Part shown: positions 34,555 through 44,429 of the stretch, one piece after another | Position numbering within the stretch: the first letter of the stretch is position 1 | Layout: each line of letters opens with the position of its first letter | Source of the DNA: an uncultured Salinimicrobium sp. | GTDB lineage: Bacteria > Bacteroidota > Bacteroidia > Flavobacteriales > Flavobacteriaceae | Assembly: GCA_946887075.1 (NCBI GenBank) | Contig: CAMPKA010000023.1 | Span: forward strand, 1-44,430 | Direction of reading: 5' to 3' | Length of the DNA: 44,430 bases | Position numbers and translations under genes: made by a program | Notes under the pieces: generated by a model | Told to the model about the DNA's origin: nothing | Seen by the model: only the letters and a program-made list of their open reading frames with translations | The model's database searches: none

Positions 34555-36090
34555 TCACCGATTCATATTCAAAAGCTCCTCCAGGTACTCCCGCTCATTG
34601 GAGAGTCGGGGGATCTTGTGCTGGCCACCCAGTTTATTCTTGGATTTGAGCCAGTCGTAGAACAAGTTGGGACGGGCGATATGCACCTTGGGGGGGTCGA
34701 GGGTCATATTATTAAAACGCTTGGCCTGATAGTCACTGTTATTTTCCTGTAACGCGAGATCCAGGCCTTTGGTGAAATCATCCTTGTCCTTCGGTGGTTT
34801 CCTGAATTCTATCACCCATTCGTGGGCTCCTTTCTCCTTGCCTTTCATAAAGACAGGGGCAGCCGTAAAATCGACAATTTCACAATCGGAACTCTCACAC
34901 GCCTTTTTTAAGGCCTCCTCGGCATTTTCAATTATGACTTCCTCCCCAAAGGCGTTAAGATAGTGTTTCGTTCTGCCAGTGACCCTGATCCTGTATGGAG
35001 AAACAGAGGTGAAACGGACGGTGTCGCCGATCCTATAACGCCAGAGACCGGCATTGGTGGAAATAATAATGGCATAATTGCGCCCGACTTCGACCTCGGC
35101 CAAAGGGATGACCCTTTCTGCGCTGGTTCCGAAAGACTCCATGGGAATGAACTCATAAAAGACGCCATAATCCAGCATGAGTAACAAATCTTTGGAATCA
35201 TTGGTGTCCTGAATGGCAAAAAAGCCCTCCGAGGCATTGTAAATTTCATAGTACCTGAAGTCATCAGAGGGAAGTAACTTTCGGTATTGCTCCGTATAGG
35301 GTGCGAAGTTCACCCCACCATGGAAATAAACCTCGAGGTCCGGCCAGACCTCGAAAAGATTCTCCTTTTGCGCCCGCTCAAGAACATGATTGAGAAGGAC
35401 GAGCATCCATGACGGTACTCCGGCAAGACTGGTCACTTTCTCATTGATGGTCTCATTAACGATCGCTGGCATTTTTGTCTCCCAATCGCTCATCAGGGAG
35501 ATTTCACTACTCGGGGTACTGCTGAACTCAGCCCAGAACGGCATGTTGTCAATCAGGATGGCCGAAAGGTCGCCGAATTGCGTGCCATTACTTTGATAAA
35601 GCTCCTTACTTCCGCCGAGCCTGAGGCTTTTTCCACTGAACAGCTGAGACTGCGGGTTGTTGTTCAGGTAAATGCACAGCAAATCTTTTCCAGCCGCGTA
35701 ATGACACCGCTCCAGGGATTCCTCGCTTACCGGAATGAATTTACTTCTGGCACTGGTTGTCCCACTGGATTTGGCGAACCATTTGATCTGGCCGGGCCAG
35801 AAGATATTGTTTTCTCCTTTCCGGCTTCGTTCTATGTCGGATTCCATATCCTCGTAGGTCTGAACGGGAAGCCGTGACCTGAAAACTTCATAATCCCGGA
35901 TGGAAGTAAAGTCGTATTTTTTACCAATTTCGGTGTTCTGAGCCTTATGGAGCAGTTTCCTGAGGAGTTCGGACTGCACCTCATCCGGATATTTGAGAAA
36001 CAATTCCATCTGATGGATTCGCTTCTTTAAGAACCACGAAGCAACCGAATGTACAAATGGGATTGTCATTTTTGTTTTATCTTTAGCCAC
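34555..36090 (-). CDS. GH3-like adenylating enzyme
   Basis: The 511-residue protein is homologous to plant GH3 acyl-acid amido synthetases. The ATP-binding block is seen in WFAKSSGTTSARSKFIPVSEES, then GGSKELYQSNG, SLAGVPSWMLVLLNHV, YNASEGFFAIQD and GLWRYRIGDTVRFT, as in ANL-type adenylases. The C-terminal domain (LSNEREYLEELL) is short. In plants GH3 couples amino acids to hormones; the bacterial substrate is unknown. It is monocistronic and convergent to hemL with one base between. Confidence 0.9.
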   Translation of the reverse strand: MAKDKTKMTIPFVHSVASWFLKKRIHQMELFLKYPDEVQSELLRKLLHKAQNTEIGKKYDFTSIRDYEVFRSRLPVQTYEDMESDIERSRKGENNIFWPGQIKWFAKSSGTTSARSKFIPVSEESLERCHYAAGKDLLCIYLNNNPQSQLFSGKSLRLGGSKELYQSNGTQFGDLSAILIDNMPFWAEFSSTPSSEISLMSDWETKMPAIVNETINEKVTSLAGVPSWMLVLLNHVLERAQKENLFEVWPDLEVYFHGGVNFAPYTEQYRKLLPSDDFRYYEIYNASEGFFAIQDTNDSKDLLLMLDYGVFYEFIPMESFGTSAERVIPLAEVEVGRNYAIIISTNAGLWRYRIGDTVRFTSVSPYRIRVTGRTKHYLNAFGEEVIIENAEEALKKACESSDCEIVDFTAAPVFMKGKEKGAHEWVIEFRKPPKDKDDFTKGLDLALQENNSDYQAKRFNNMTLDPPKVHIARPNLFYDWLKSKNKLGGQHKIPRLSNEREYLEELLNMNR

Positions 36091-36179
36091 CCTGAAGCCT
36101 AGGCAGGGGCGGACTGGTTAAAATTAAAATTATTCTCCTTGCCGGCAAACATGACCAAACATTAATTTCACCTCAGCTT

Positions 36180-36974
36180 ATGACTTATCAGGGGGTTCTT
36201 CGAAAGATGCAGACCGAACACCGGGTTCCTATTGACTACTATCTTGTTTTTGACCATGATTTCCTCAATATGAATCAGGTCCTAAACAAATCCATCAGCA
36301 TTAATTTTCTCCATTTCTGGTGTACGGCCTGCAACAGCCAGAAGAAAATTTTCGCAAACGGAGTATGTTATCAGTGTTTCATGCAGCTACCGGAAATGGG
36401 AGAATGGGTGATCCGGCCGGAACTGAGCCGAGCCCATCTCGATGAGGAGCACCGAAATCTCGAATTTGAGAAGCGGGTCCAGTTGCAACCGCATATTGTG
36501 TATCTGGCGAATTCGAGCAATGTAAAAGTCGGGGTAACCCGCAAGGAGGAAGTTCCGACGCGATGGATCGATCAGGGGGCACATGAAGCAATTGAAGTGG
36601 TGGAGGTTCCCAACCGATATCTTGCCGGAATAACAGAAGTGGCTTTAAAGGATCATGTTTCCGACAAAACGAACTGGAGAAGGATGCTGACCAATGATCT
36701 GAAGGATCTGGATCTAAAATCGATCAAGGAAGATCTAAGGCAATATCTTCCTGAGGAGGTGCAGGATTATTTCGTGGAATCGAGCGAGGAGATGCAGTTA
36801 CATTATCCGGTGATTCAGTACCCACCAAAGATCAGAACACTTAATCTCATTAAAGCGCCTTTTTATGAAGGGGTTCTGAAGGGAATAAAAGGGCAGTACC
36901 TGATCTTTGAGGACGGGATGGTGTTCAACGTGCGCAAGCACGAAGGATTTCTCGTCTCGATCGCGGTAGCCTGA
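36180..36974 (+). CDS. DUF2797 protein with zinc ribbon
   Basis: The 264-residue protein has a zinc-ribbon-like set Cys48, Cys51, Cys63 and Cys66 (FWCTACNSQKK... GVCYQCF). This precedes a conserved core VYLANSSNVKVGVTRKEEVPTRWIDQGA, the DUF2797 signature, with a sequence flavour of GIY-YIG-type folds. The molecular function is unknown. It is divergent from the GH3 gene and convergent to the AsmA-like gene with a 2-bp gap. Confidence 0.88.
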   Translation: MTYQGVLRKMQTEHRVPIDYYLVFDHDFLNMNQVLNKSISINFLHFWCTACNSQKKIFANGVCYQCFMQLPEMGEWVIRPELSRAHLDEEHRNLEFEKRVQLQPHIVYLANSSNVKVGVTRKEEVPTRWIDQGAHEAIEVVEVPNRYLAGITEVALKDHVSDKTNWRRMLTNDLKDLDLKSIKEDLRQYLPEEVQDYFVESSEEMQLHYPVIQYPPKIRTLNLIKAPFYEGVLKGIKGQYLIFEDGMVFNVRKHEGFLVSIAVA

Positions 36975-36976
36975 GA

Positions 36977-39601
36977 TTATGGATTAACACTGTCTTTCTT
37001 ACTGGTTTTGCGTTCGAGGATATTTCCTAAGATCCTTTTTGCTGTTTTCTTTACCACTTCCTCCCGCTGGGCTGGAATGGAATCCGGAGGTGTGGTGGAT
37101 TGGGCGGTGGTATCCTGAGACTGTTTTCCGGTCAGAATTCCTGTAAGAATATCTTTTCCCCTGTCTTTGAGGTTATCCTTCTGATTATCTATAATCTTCT
37201 GGGTCAGATTTTGAACCGCCTGGTCGAGATTCAGGGCGATGTTCGGACTTGTAAAGGTACCGGTAACATTGATGGGTAGAGCCACGGTCATGCTCGCCAG
37301 CTGCTGAGAAGACAATTGGGAGAGGAGACTTCCCAGTTCATCCCCCAGGTATGTTGCAGGAACCTCCAGAGCAACATTGTAGTTCATACCAAGATCAAAA
37401 CCATGCGTTCCCGATATGGTACCTTCTATACCCTTGATATTAAAATCAAAAGGTTGAACCTGAACCTGTCCGTTGTTAAAGGTCAGGTGAGCCTCCAGAT
37501 TGTTCAAGTTGAGGTCCTCAAGGTTGAAAAATGCCAGTCGTTCATTGAGCTGCTCCAGCAGGCGCGATTGCTCTGGATTCAGTTGCGCTCCCAGAACCTG
37601 GGCCAACGCAGTTCCTGCCAGGGTATTGATCTGCGGTGTCAGGTTTTCATAAAGATCTCCCTGTAGGTTGATTTTAGTGGTCAATTTTCCTTGTAAAGCC
37701 TCGGCAATCGGAGCGAGGTTCCTTAACAACTCCATATCCCTGAAGGATTGGGCGATATCGATTGACTTGAGATCGAGATCCATCTTGAATTCGGGAGTAT
37801 CTTCGGCGGTGGTGACCTGTCCGTTAAGCAGGATATTCCCTCCAAAAATATCAGAGGAGATCTGGTTCAGGATCGCAGTTTCATCTGAAATGTTGACATT
37901 CCCTCTGGTGTTTTCCAGAACCAGGTTGTCATACAGAACCCGGTCCGCCTGAAAATCCAATTGCACATCGAGGAAGGATGGGATTTTGATCGCTTCCGGA
38001 CCAGATTCAGAAGTAACCGGCTCTTCTCCCTCTTCTGAAGGAATGTTTCGGACCATAAAATCATTTACACTGAAGGTATTGGATCTGGCGGTAAAATTTC
38101 CCTTGAGTTTTTGATCAGCGAACAGGTATCCCATCAGGTTCTTGATATTTCCCTGGACCGTGAGATCTGTCTTACCCGTTGTCGCAATCATGTTCTCCAG
38201 GTTGACGTTTCCGGGGTCAAACTGGAGGGAAACTGTCTCGATTTCGATTTCATTGGGAATTTCTGGTGAAGCATAACGGAAATCTTCAACCACCATGTTT
38301 CCGCTGCTCCGAACGTTCTGGTACTGTTCCTTCTCTATGGATTCCATATCGAATCGGGTGCTGATATTCGCATCTATATGGCCATTGAGATCCTGTTCAA
38401 GATTCAGGGGATATGCACGTTCCAGGTTTGCCAAATTCAGGGAGCCGTTAATATTCATATCCACGATCATATTTCCCATGAGGTTCTTCAGACTTCCGTT
38501 TGCTGAAAAAGCATCCTGGTCAATCCTGAAATTCAATTTCTCTATGTTCACATAGGTATCTTCGGCAAGTCCGGTTTCATTCATGATCTCGGCAGCAATC
38601 GTGATGTCTTCTACCGCTTCTGGCAAATCGGGATATTTAAAGGAGGCATTGCTCGAGGCAATGCTGATTTCCATTTGGGGAATATAAGTGTCGTCCACCC
38701 TTCCCTGGATCTTCCCTTGCACAATAAAATCTCCCTGGGTTTGAACCTGTTCAATATTTTTTGAGTAAGTCTCCGGGATAATAGCAAGAAAATTTTTAAA
38801 ACTTGAGGATGGGGTTTTGAAACTCAAATCAATCTCATTATGGTCCTCATGCACCTGAACATACCCATCAAAAGTCAGCGGAAGCTGATTGATTATGGCC
38901 TCATTTTCAAGGAAGGTAAATTTCATTTTCTCCAGGTCCATCATGAAATCGGCCGTGAGTTGGACCTTATTTCTGTTCAGATAATTAATGCTATCGATTT
39001 CAAGGCTTACCAGGGCGGTCGAAACCGTGGACAATTCTGAGGTCGCAGCTGAGAAATCACCCGTTCCCTCATGATTAAGGTCCTCCACGATCAAGCCAAT
39101 TCCTGATTGCTGATCCCTGTAGTTGACCCTGGAATCATTGATTTGGTATCGCTCGACGTCAAACTGAAGTGCCCCTCCAGTCCCTGTTGTGGTGGTGTCT
39201 TCTATGGCGATGTCGTAATTGTTATTCCCGAGAGAATCGATTTTTAGGTCCAGCAGGGTCTGGTTGATTTCTATGGCATCGATCTTCACGGGTTCATCTC
39301 CTGATTTAAAGAGTTCAAAAATATTCAGTTCCAATTCCACCTCCTGCCCTCTTGCAAGAGTATCCCCTTTAAAAGGTGCTCGGTTGATCACACTGAAATC
39401 CTCGATTGTAAGGCTTGCATCAGGAAAACTTCGGAAAAGACTGAGATCCATATCTGCGAAAGCCACCTCAGCATTGAGATTTTTATTTATGGTATTCTGA
39501 ACAAGATTTTTCAATTGATTTTCGAAGAGAAGGGGCGCAAGGAACAAGAGGAGAACGATGATTCCCAGGATAATCCCTAAAACTTTTAAAAATTTCTTCA
39601 T
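36977..39601 (-). CDS. AsmA-family protein
   Basis: The start is taken at ATG 39601 (MKKFLKVLGIILGIIVLLLFLAP), a standard membrane anchor; an upstream ATG at 39676 would put 25 residues before it. The 874-residue protein is periplasmic with a repeat-type beta groove typical of AsmA/TamB-like bridge proteins: many alternating strands (GTISGTHGFDLGMNYNVALEVPA, LNLDQAVQNLTQKI) and a helical C-terminus with the AsmA_2 pattern. Such proteins are proposed to carry phospholipids between membranes. It stands alone. Confidence 0.88.
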   Translation of the reverse strand: MKKFLKVLGIILGIIVLLLFLAPLLFENQLKNLVQNTINKNLNAEVAFADMDLSLFRSFPDASLTIEDFSVINRAPFKGDTLARGQEVELELNIFELFKSGDEPVKIDAIEINQTLLDLKIDSLGNNNYDIAIEDTTTTGTGGALQFDVERYQINDSRVNYRDQQSGIGLIVEDLNHEGTGDFSAATSELSTVSTALVSLEIDSINYLNRNKVQLTADFMMDLEKMKFTFLENEAIINQLPLTFDGYVQVHEDHNEIDLSFKTPSSSFKNFLAIIPETYSKNIEQVQTQGDFIVQGKIQGRVDDTYIPQMEISIASSNASFKYPDLPEAVEDITIAAEIMNETGLAEDTYVNIEKLNFRIDQDAFSANGSLKNLMGNMIVDMNINGSLNLANLERAYPLNLEQDLNGHIDANISTRFDMESIEKEQYQNVRSSGNMVVEDFRYASPEIPNEIEIETVSLQFDPGNVNLENMIATTGKTDLTVQGNIKNLMGYLFADQKLKGNFTARSNTFSVNDFMVRNIPSEEGEEPVTSESGPEAIKIPSFLDVQLDFQADRVLYDNLVLENTRGNVNISDETAILNQISSDIFGGNILLNGQVTTAEDTPEFKMDLDLKSIDIAQSFRDMELLRNLAPIAEALQGKLTTKINLQGDLYENLTPQINTLAGTALAQVLGAQLNPEQSRLLEQLNERLAFFNLEDLNLNNLEAHLTFNNGQVQVQPFDFNIKGIEGTISGTHGFDLGMNYNVALEVPATYLGDELGSLLSQLSSQQLASMTVALPINVTGTFTSPNIALNLDQAVQNLTQKIIDNQKDNLKDRGKDILTGILTGKQSQDTTAQSTTPPDSIPAQREEVVKKTAKRILGNILERKTSKKDSVNP

Positions 39602-39678
39602 GGCCTTTGTGATATTTTCTCCCATTGGGAGCTTAAACCTTAAGGTCAACTCCTGTACCAAAAAGAGAAAGTCCAAAA

Positions 39679-39686
39679 CAAAGTTA
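39679..39686 (-). promoter_or_regulatory. -7 box for the AsmA-like gene (TAACTTTG on minus)
   Basis: TAACTTTG on the minus strand fits TAnnTTTG, about 80 bases before the ATG at 39601. It supports the shorter start because it leaves little room for the 39676 start. No -33 box is clear. Confidence 0.35.
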
Positions 39687-39763
39687 GGGGTATGTGATTT
39701 TGTTTTGTTTAATTTGTTGTGAAATTCTAGCGGAGACGCTTACTAACGTTTTCTTAAATTCTC

Positions 39764-40882
39764 TTGGATCTTCCAAAAAAGGCGTACATCGGGCTTGGCA
39801 GCAATCTTGGAGACAGGATGTGGTTCCTGCAATCTGCCACGGCGGAAATACACCGAAAGGTTGGGGATGTCATAGCCGTATCAGGTGTCGTTCAGAGCCC
39901 CGCATCGGGATTTCAAGGGAATGATTTTCTCAATGCATGTATCGAAATCAATACGCGTCTGGATCCCCAAAGACTTTTGCATGTTCTGCTCGAAATCGAA
40001 AGAAATTTGGGTCGGAATCGGGGCGACAAAGGAGGCTATAGTAACAGGCAGATCGATCTTGACTTGCTGTTGTACGAGGACCAGATAATTAAAACACAGG
40101 ATCTCCTTGTCCCGCATCCGGGCATGGAAAAAAGGAGATTTGTGCTGCAGCCGCTAAGTGAAATAGCTTCCGGAGTGAAGCATCCCGAAAAAGGAGTCAC
40201 CATTTCGGAGCTTCTCAAACATGCGCCGACTGAAAGCTTGTTGCCGGTTGAGGAGCAACTTCGTAAACCAGAGGTTTTTGGCTTTTCCCGCTATAACTAC
40301 ATAGCGGTAGAGGGAAACATCGGGGCGGGCAAAACCAGCCTGGCAACCATGATTTCCCAGGATTTCAACGCACGATTAATTCTGGAGAGATTTAAGGATA
40401 ATGCTTTTCTGCCAAAGTTCTATGAAGACAAAGGGAGGTATGCCTTTCCCCTGGAAATGTCTTTTCTTGCAGACCGCTACCAGCAGTTATCCGATGATCT
40501 TGCGCAGTATGACCTGTTCAAGGATTTTGTGATCTCGGATTACGATGTCTTTAAGTCACTGATCTTCGCGAAGATCACGCTCCAGGAAGAGGAGTATGCG
40601 CTCTATCAAAAACTGTTTCACATCATGTATAAAGAGCTTGTGAAACCGGATCTGTATATCTATCTCTATCAGAATACGGATCGACTGTTGGAAAATATCA
40701 GAAAGCGGGGAAGGGGTTATGAGCAGAAGATCGAAGCTCAATACCTGGCCGATATCAACAAGAGTTACTTTGCCTTTATTAAATCCCAGGGGAACCTCAA
40801 TGTGAAGGTAATCGATATTTCAGAGCTTGATTTCGTGGAGAATCGCGAGGATTATCTGAGTCTCCTCCATCATTTCAACTGA
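39764..40882 (+). CDS. folK: FolK-deoxynucleoside kinase fusion
   Basis: The fused protein has 372 residues. Residues 6-158 are HPPK/FolK (YIGLGSNLGDR, GFQGNDFLNACI, NRQIDLDLLLYED, VPHPGMEKRRFVLQPLSEI), adding pyrophosphate to 6-hydroxymethyl-dihydropterin in folate synthesis. Residues 178-372 are a deoxynucleoside kinase with P-loop GNIGAGKT (184-191) and EMSFLADRYQQ. The start must be TTG 39764 (or ATT 39758): an in-frame TAA lies at 39755 and no ATG precedes the essential GLGSNLGDR block. The fusion, known in Bacteroidota, joins folate and deoxynucleotide salvage, both feeding dTMP. The 3' end overlaps the TrmH gene by 13 bp. Confidence 0.94.
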   Translation: MDLPKKAYIGLGSNLGDRMWFLQSATAEIHRKVGDVIAVSGVVQSPASGFQGNDFLNACIEINTRLDPQRLLHVLLEIERNLGRNRGDKGGYSNRQIDLDLLLYEDQIIKTQDLLVPHPGMEKRRFVLQPLSEIASGVKHPEKGVTISELLKHAPTESLLPVEEQLRKPEVFGFSRYNYIAVEGNIGAGKTSLATMISQDFNARLILERFKDNAFLPKFYEDKGRYAFPLEMSFLADRYQQLSDDLAQYDLFKDFVISDYDVFKSLIFAKITLQEEEYALYQKLFHIMYKELVKPDLYIYLYQNTDRLLENIRKRGRGYEQKIEAQYLADINKSYFAFIKSQGNLNVKVIDISELDFVENREDYLSLLHHFN

Positions 40883-41427
40883 TCAGTGGATCGTGTCTGG
40901 AGCTTTGAGAATAGATCCCAGATGACCACTCCGGCGCTGACTGCGATATTCAAGGAATGTTTACTCCCAAATTGAGGGATTTCAATGACCTCATCACTTA
41001 GGTTCACCACCTCCTGCTGAACTCCCTTTACCTCGTTCCCAAACACCAGAGCAAATCTTCCTTGCCCTACAGGAATGTATTCTCCAAGGGAAACACTGTC
41101 TTCAGCTTGTTCTACGGAGAGGATGGTAATCCCATCACCCTTTAATTCCTTAACCAGATCGGCGGTGGTTTTTCTATATTCCCAATCCACAGTCTCAGTA
41201 GCTCCGAGCGCCGTCTTCTGAATGTCCTTGTGAGGGGGTACGGCTGTAATTCCACACAGGTAGATCTTTTCCACCAGGAATGCATCACAGGTTCGAAAGA
41301 CCGATCCGACATTGTTCAGGCTTCTGACATTGTCCAGGATGACAAGGAGTGGAACTTTTGGAGCCCTTTTGAATTCCTCGGGGGATTTCCTTTCAAGTTC
41401 GCTGTTCTTGAGCTTGCGGTTCAGCAT
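40870..41427 (-). CDS. SpoU/TrmH-family RNA 2'-O-methyltransferase
   Basis: The 185-residue protein contains the SPOUT motifs: NVRSLNNVGSVFRTCDAF (motif 1), FALVFGNEVKGV (motif 2) and IPQFGSKHSLNIAVSAGVVIWDL (motif 3), which form the trefoil-knot SAM site. It lacks an N-terminal RNA-binding extension, so it is a minimal enzyme. The target is a tRNA or rRNA ribose, not determinable here. The gene is monocistronic and divergent from mutS. Confidence 0.92.
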   Translation of the reverse strand: MLNRKLKNSELERKSPEEFKRAPKVPLLVILDNVRSLNNVGSVFRTCDAFLVEKIYLCGITAVPPHKDIQKTALGATETVDWEYRKTTADLVKELKGDGITILSVEQAEDSVSLGEYIPVGQGRFALVFGNEVKGVQQEVVNLSDEVIEIPQFGSKHSLNIAVSAGVVIWDLFSKLQTRSTDQLK

Positions 41428-41581
41428 GCGTCAAAAATAACCAATTTTAAGGCAGAATTCTCGTTCTTGTGCAGCGATCAGATCCGCGGTCTCTGCCTCG
41501 TGAGAAGATGGACTGAAATTTCCAGTTCCTCGAACCTGTTTCCTTGTTGAGCAATTGTGGAAAAAAAATGATAACGTAGGG

Positions 41582-44263
41582 ATGGCGTCACTACCGGGAA
41601 TACAGAAGAATATTTACATTAGCCTGAGAAAAGAAATCGAAATTTTGTCCGGAAAATCCAAGAAGACCACTCCACTGATGCAGCAGTACAATACCATCAA
41701 GAATCGGTATCCTGATGCGCTGCTCCTATTTAGAGTAGGAGACTTCTACGAAACCTTTGGTCAGGACGCAGTAAAGGCGGCAAAAATCCTGAACATCGTG
41801 CTGACCAACAGGAACAATGGAAGTGAGCGGACAGAACTGGCCGGATTCCCGCACCATTCCCTGAACACTTACCTTCCAAAGCTGGTCAAAGCCGGGGAGC
41901 GGGTGGCTATTTGTGATCAGCTGGAGGATCCAAAGATGACGAAGACTATAGTCAAACGGGGAGTAACTGAATTGATTACCCCCGGGGTGGCAATGAATGA
42001 TGAGGTGTTGCAATCCAGGAGCAATAATTTTCTCGGGGCGGTACATTTCGGAAAAAAGTGCCTCGGCATTTCTTTTCTGGATGTCTCCACAGGGGAATAC
42101 CTTACGGCGGAGGGTCAGCCGGATTATATCGATAAACTGCTCCAGAACTTTGCTCCCAGTGAAATCCTGGTTCCAAAAAACAAGAAAAAGGAATTCGCTC
42201 AAACCTTTGGGGAAGGCTATAATCTTTTTCTAGTCGAGGATTGGGTTTTTAAAATAGACCATGCCTACGAAAGCCTGAACAAACATTTTGGCACTACCTC
42301 TCTTAAAGGATTTGGAGTGGATCAGCTGGAAGACGGACTGATCGCGGCTGGAGCTATTCTTTATTACCTCTCAGAAACCCAACATCACAGGGTGCAACAC
42401 ATCAGCCGGATCTCCAGAGTTACCCAGGAGGAATATATGTGGATGGATCGTTTCACCATAAGAAATCTCGAACTATACCATTCTCCGGCAGCGCAGGCAG
42501 TGACCTTGCTGGATATTATTGATCGCACCATTTCCCCAATGGGTTCCCGGATGTTGAAACGCTGGCTGGCATTACCGCTCCGGAATATCGATAGGATCAA
42601 AGACCGGCACAAGGTGGTTTCCTATTTGGTAGAGAATCCTCTTACCTTGCGAGATTTACAACAACATTTCAGGGAGATCAGTGACCTTGAAAGACTGATT
42701 TCCAAAATTGCCACTGGGAAGGCCAATCCAAGGGAGGTCACACAACTGAGTAATTCATTAAAAGCGATATGGCCGGTCCGGAGCGCAATTATGGAATCCA
42801 AGGAACCTGCCTTGCAAAAAATTGGGGAGGCGCTGGATAATTGTGAAGGAATAGTCTCAAAGATTACCAGTACGCTCAATGAGGAAGCTCCGGTGAACAT
42901 CAACAAAGGGAAATGCATTGCAGATGGATTTTCAGCAGAACTGGATGAACTCAGGCAAATGGCATTTTCGGGAAAAACCTATCTCGATGAACTGCTTGAA
43001 CGGGAATGTGCTGCAACTGGTATAACTTCTTTGAAAATAGCCAATAATAATGTTTTCGGGTACTATATTGAAGTCAGAAATACGCACAAGGAGAGGGTGC
43101 CGGAACACTGGACGAGGAAGCAGACGCTGGTGAATGCGGAGCGCTATATCACCCCTGAATTGAAAGAATACGAAGCAAAGATTCTGGGAGCTGAGGAGAA
43201 AATTCAGGAGCTGGAACAACAGATTTTTGCTCAGCTGGTTGAATGGTTGGGGGAATTTATTGTACCTGTCCAAAAGAACGCGGCGCTTATTGCAAGGCTG
43301 GACTGTTTGTGTTCTTTTGCAGACCAGGCAGTTACTGCAAATTATTGCAAACCGGAGATCAACGATTCTCATGAATTGAAGATCACAAAGGGCAGACATC
43401 CCGTGATTGAGAAACGGTTACCTCTTGGAGAACCATACATTTCAAATGATATTCATCTGGATAGAGAGCACCAGCAGATTATGATGATCACCGGGCCTAA
43501 TATGAGTGGTAAGTCTGCCATTCTACGGCAGACCGCATTGATTGTCATTCTTGCCCAGATGGGAAGTTTCGTTCCGGCCGAGGCTGCGGAATTCGGTGTA
43601 GTGGACAAGATTTTCACCAGGGTAGGGGCAAGCGACAATATTTCAATGGGAGAATCTACCTTTATGGTTGAGATGAACGAGACCGCAAATATTTTGAATA
43701 ATCTTTCGGATCGGAGTCTTGTGCTCCTTGATGAGATTGGGCGAGGGACCAGCACCTATGATGGGATTTCTATCGCCTGGGCGATTACGGAGTATCTACA
43801 TGAGCATCCATCTCGTGCCAAGACTTTGTTTGCCACTCATTATCATGAACTAAACGATATGACCAATTCCTTTGGTCGCATCAGGAATTATAATGTTTCG
43901 GTAAAGGAACTTAAGGAGAAGGTGTTATTTCTCAGGAAGCTGGTACCTGGGGGCAGTGAACATAGTTTTGGAATCCATGTAGCTCGTATGGCAGGGATGC
44001 CTCAACAGGTACTGCATAGGGCCAATAAGATCCTGAAAAAGCTGGAGTCTTCACACGGATTGGAGGATAAGGAAGTGAGTCTTTCACGAGTAGCTGAGGA
44101 CCACGTACAGTTGAGCTTTTTTAACCTTGATGATCCTATTCTCGAGGAGTTAAGAGAGGAAATTTTGCACCTGGATATTGATACGCTTACTCCTGTAGAA
44201 GCCCTGATGAAGCTCAACGAAATCAAGCGAACTCTGGGAGTCAGGAAGCAGGCGAGCGTATAG
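41582..44263 (+). CDS. mutS: DNA mismatch repair ATPase MutS
   Basis: The protein has 893 residues from ATG 41582. A TTG at 41645 ([16 protein letters not shown]) is an attractive alternative because family members usually start close to TTPLMQQY. Mismatch-recognition F-x-E is in [10 protein letters not shown]. The connector, clamp and ATPase domains are intact, with Walker A GPNMSGKS (about 638-645), Walker [17 protein letters not shown] and FATHYHEL. It recognises base mismatches and small loops and recruits MutL. Followed by the tRNA-Gly promoter after about 20 bp. Confidence 0.97.
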   Translation: MASLPGIQKNIYISLRKEIEILSGKSKKTTPLMQQYNTIKNRYPDALLLFRVGDFYETFGQDAVKAAKILNIVLTNRNNGSERTELAGFPHHSLNTYLPKLVKAGERVAICDQLEDPKMTKTIVKRGVTELITPGVAMNDEVLQSRSNNFLGAVHFGKKCLGISFLDVSTGEYLTAEGQPDYIDKLLQNFAPSEILVPKNKKKEFAQTFGEGYNLFLVEDWVFKIDHAYESLNKHFGTTSLKGFGVDQLEDGLIAAGAILYYLSETQHHRVQHISRISRVTQEEYMWMDRFTIRNLELYHSPAAQAVTLLDIIDRTISPMGSRMLKRWLALPLRNIDRIKDRHKVVSYLVENPLTLRDLQQHFREISDLERLISKIATGKANPREVTQLSNSLKAIWPVRSAIMESKEPALQKIGEALDNCEGIVSKITSTLNEEAPVNINKGKCIADGFSAELDELRQMAFSGKTYLDELLERECAATGITSLKIANNNVFGYYIEVRNTHKERVPEHWTRKQTLVNAERYITPELKEYEAKILGAEEKIQELEQQIFAQLVEWLGEFIVPVQKNAALIARLDCLCSFADQAVTANYCKPEINDSHELKITKGRHPVIEKRLPLGEPYISNDIHLDREHQQIMMITGPNMSGKSAILRQTALIVILAQMGSFVPAEAAEFGVVDKIFTRVGASDNISMGESTFMVEMNETANILNNLSDRSLVLLDEIGRGTSTYDGISIAWAITEYLHEHPSRAKTLFATHYHELNDMTNSFGRIRNYNVSVKELKEKVLFLRKLVPGGSEHSFGIHVARMAGMPQQVLHRANKILKKLESSHGLEDKEVSLSRVAEDHVQLSFFNLDDPILEELREEILHLDIDTLTPVEALMKLNEIKRTLGVRKQASV

Positions 44264-44282
44264 TTCTTTTTTTAAAAAAGCC

Positions 44283-44312
44283 TTTGGAATTATTGGAAAA
44301 ACCTTAAATTTG
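44283..44312 (+). promoter_or_regulatory. Near-consensus Bacteroidota promoter of tRNA-Gly
   Basis: TTTG (44283-44286) is separated by 18 bp from TAAATTTG (44305-44312), matching the -33 TTTG and -7 TAnnTTTG of Bacteroidota sigma. It directs transcription into the tRNA-Gly gene about 40 bases downstream. Confidence 0.75.
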
Positions 44313-44356
44313 CTCCGCTATAATGCCGGCTAAGCCTGGTGATGTTCTTTAAAAAT

Positions 44357-44429
44357 GCGAAAATAGCTCAGTTGGTAGAGCGCCACCTTGCCAAGGTGGA
44401 GGTCGCGGGTTCGAATCCCGTTTTTCGCT
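44357..44429 (+). tRNA. tRNA-Gly (anticodon GCC)
   Basis: The gene folds fully: acceptor GCGAAAA/TTTTCGC, D-arm AGCTCAGTTGGTAGAGC, anticodon stem CCACC/GGTGG around TTGCCAA (GCC), T-arm GCGGG/TTCGAAT/CCCGT with one G-T pair, discriminator T. 73 nt lie within the window; one further base, C, is seen before the edge. Confidence 0.95.

Noticed and set aside
44240..44282. Terminator after mutS in the TTTTTTTAAAAAA string
   Set aside because: An A/T-only hairpin without GC stem is too weak to call.
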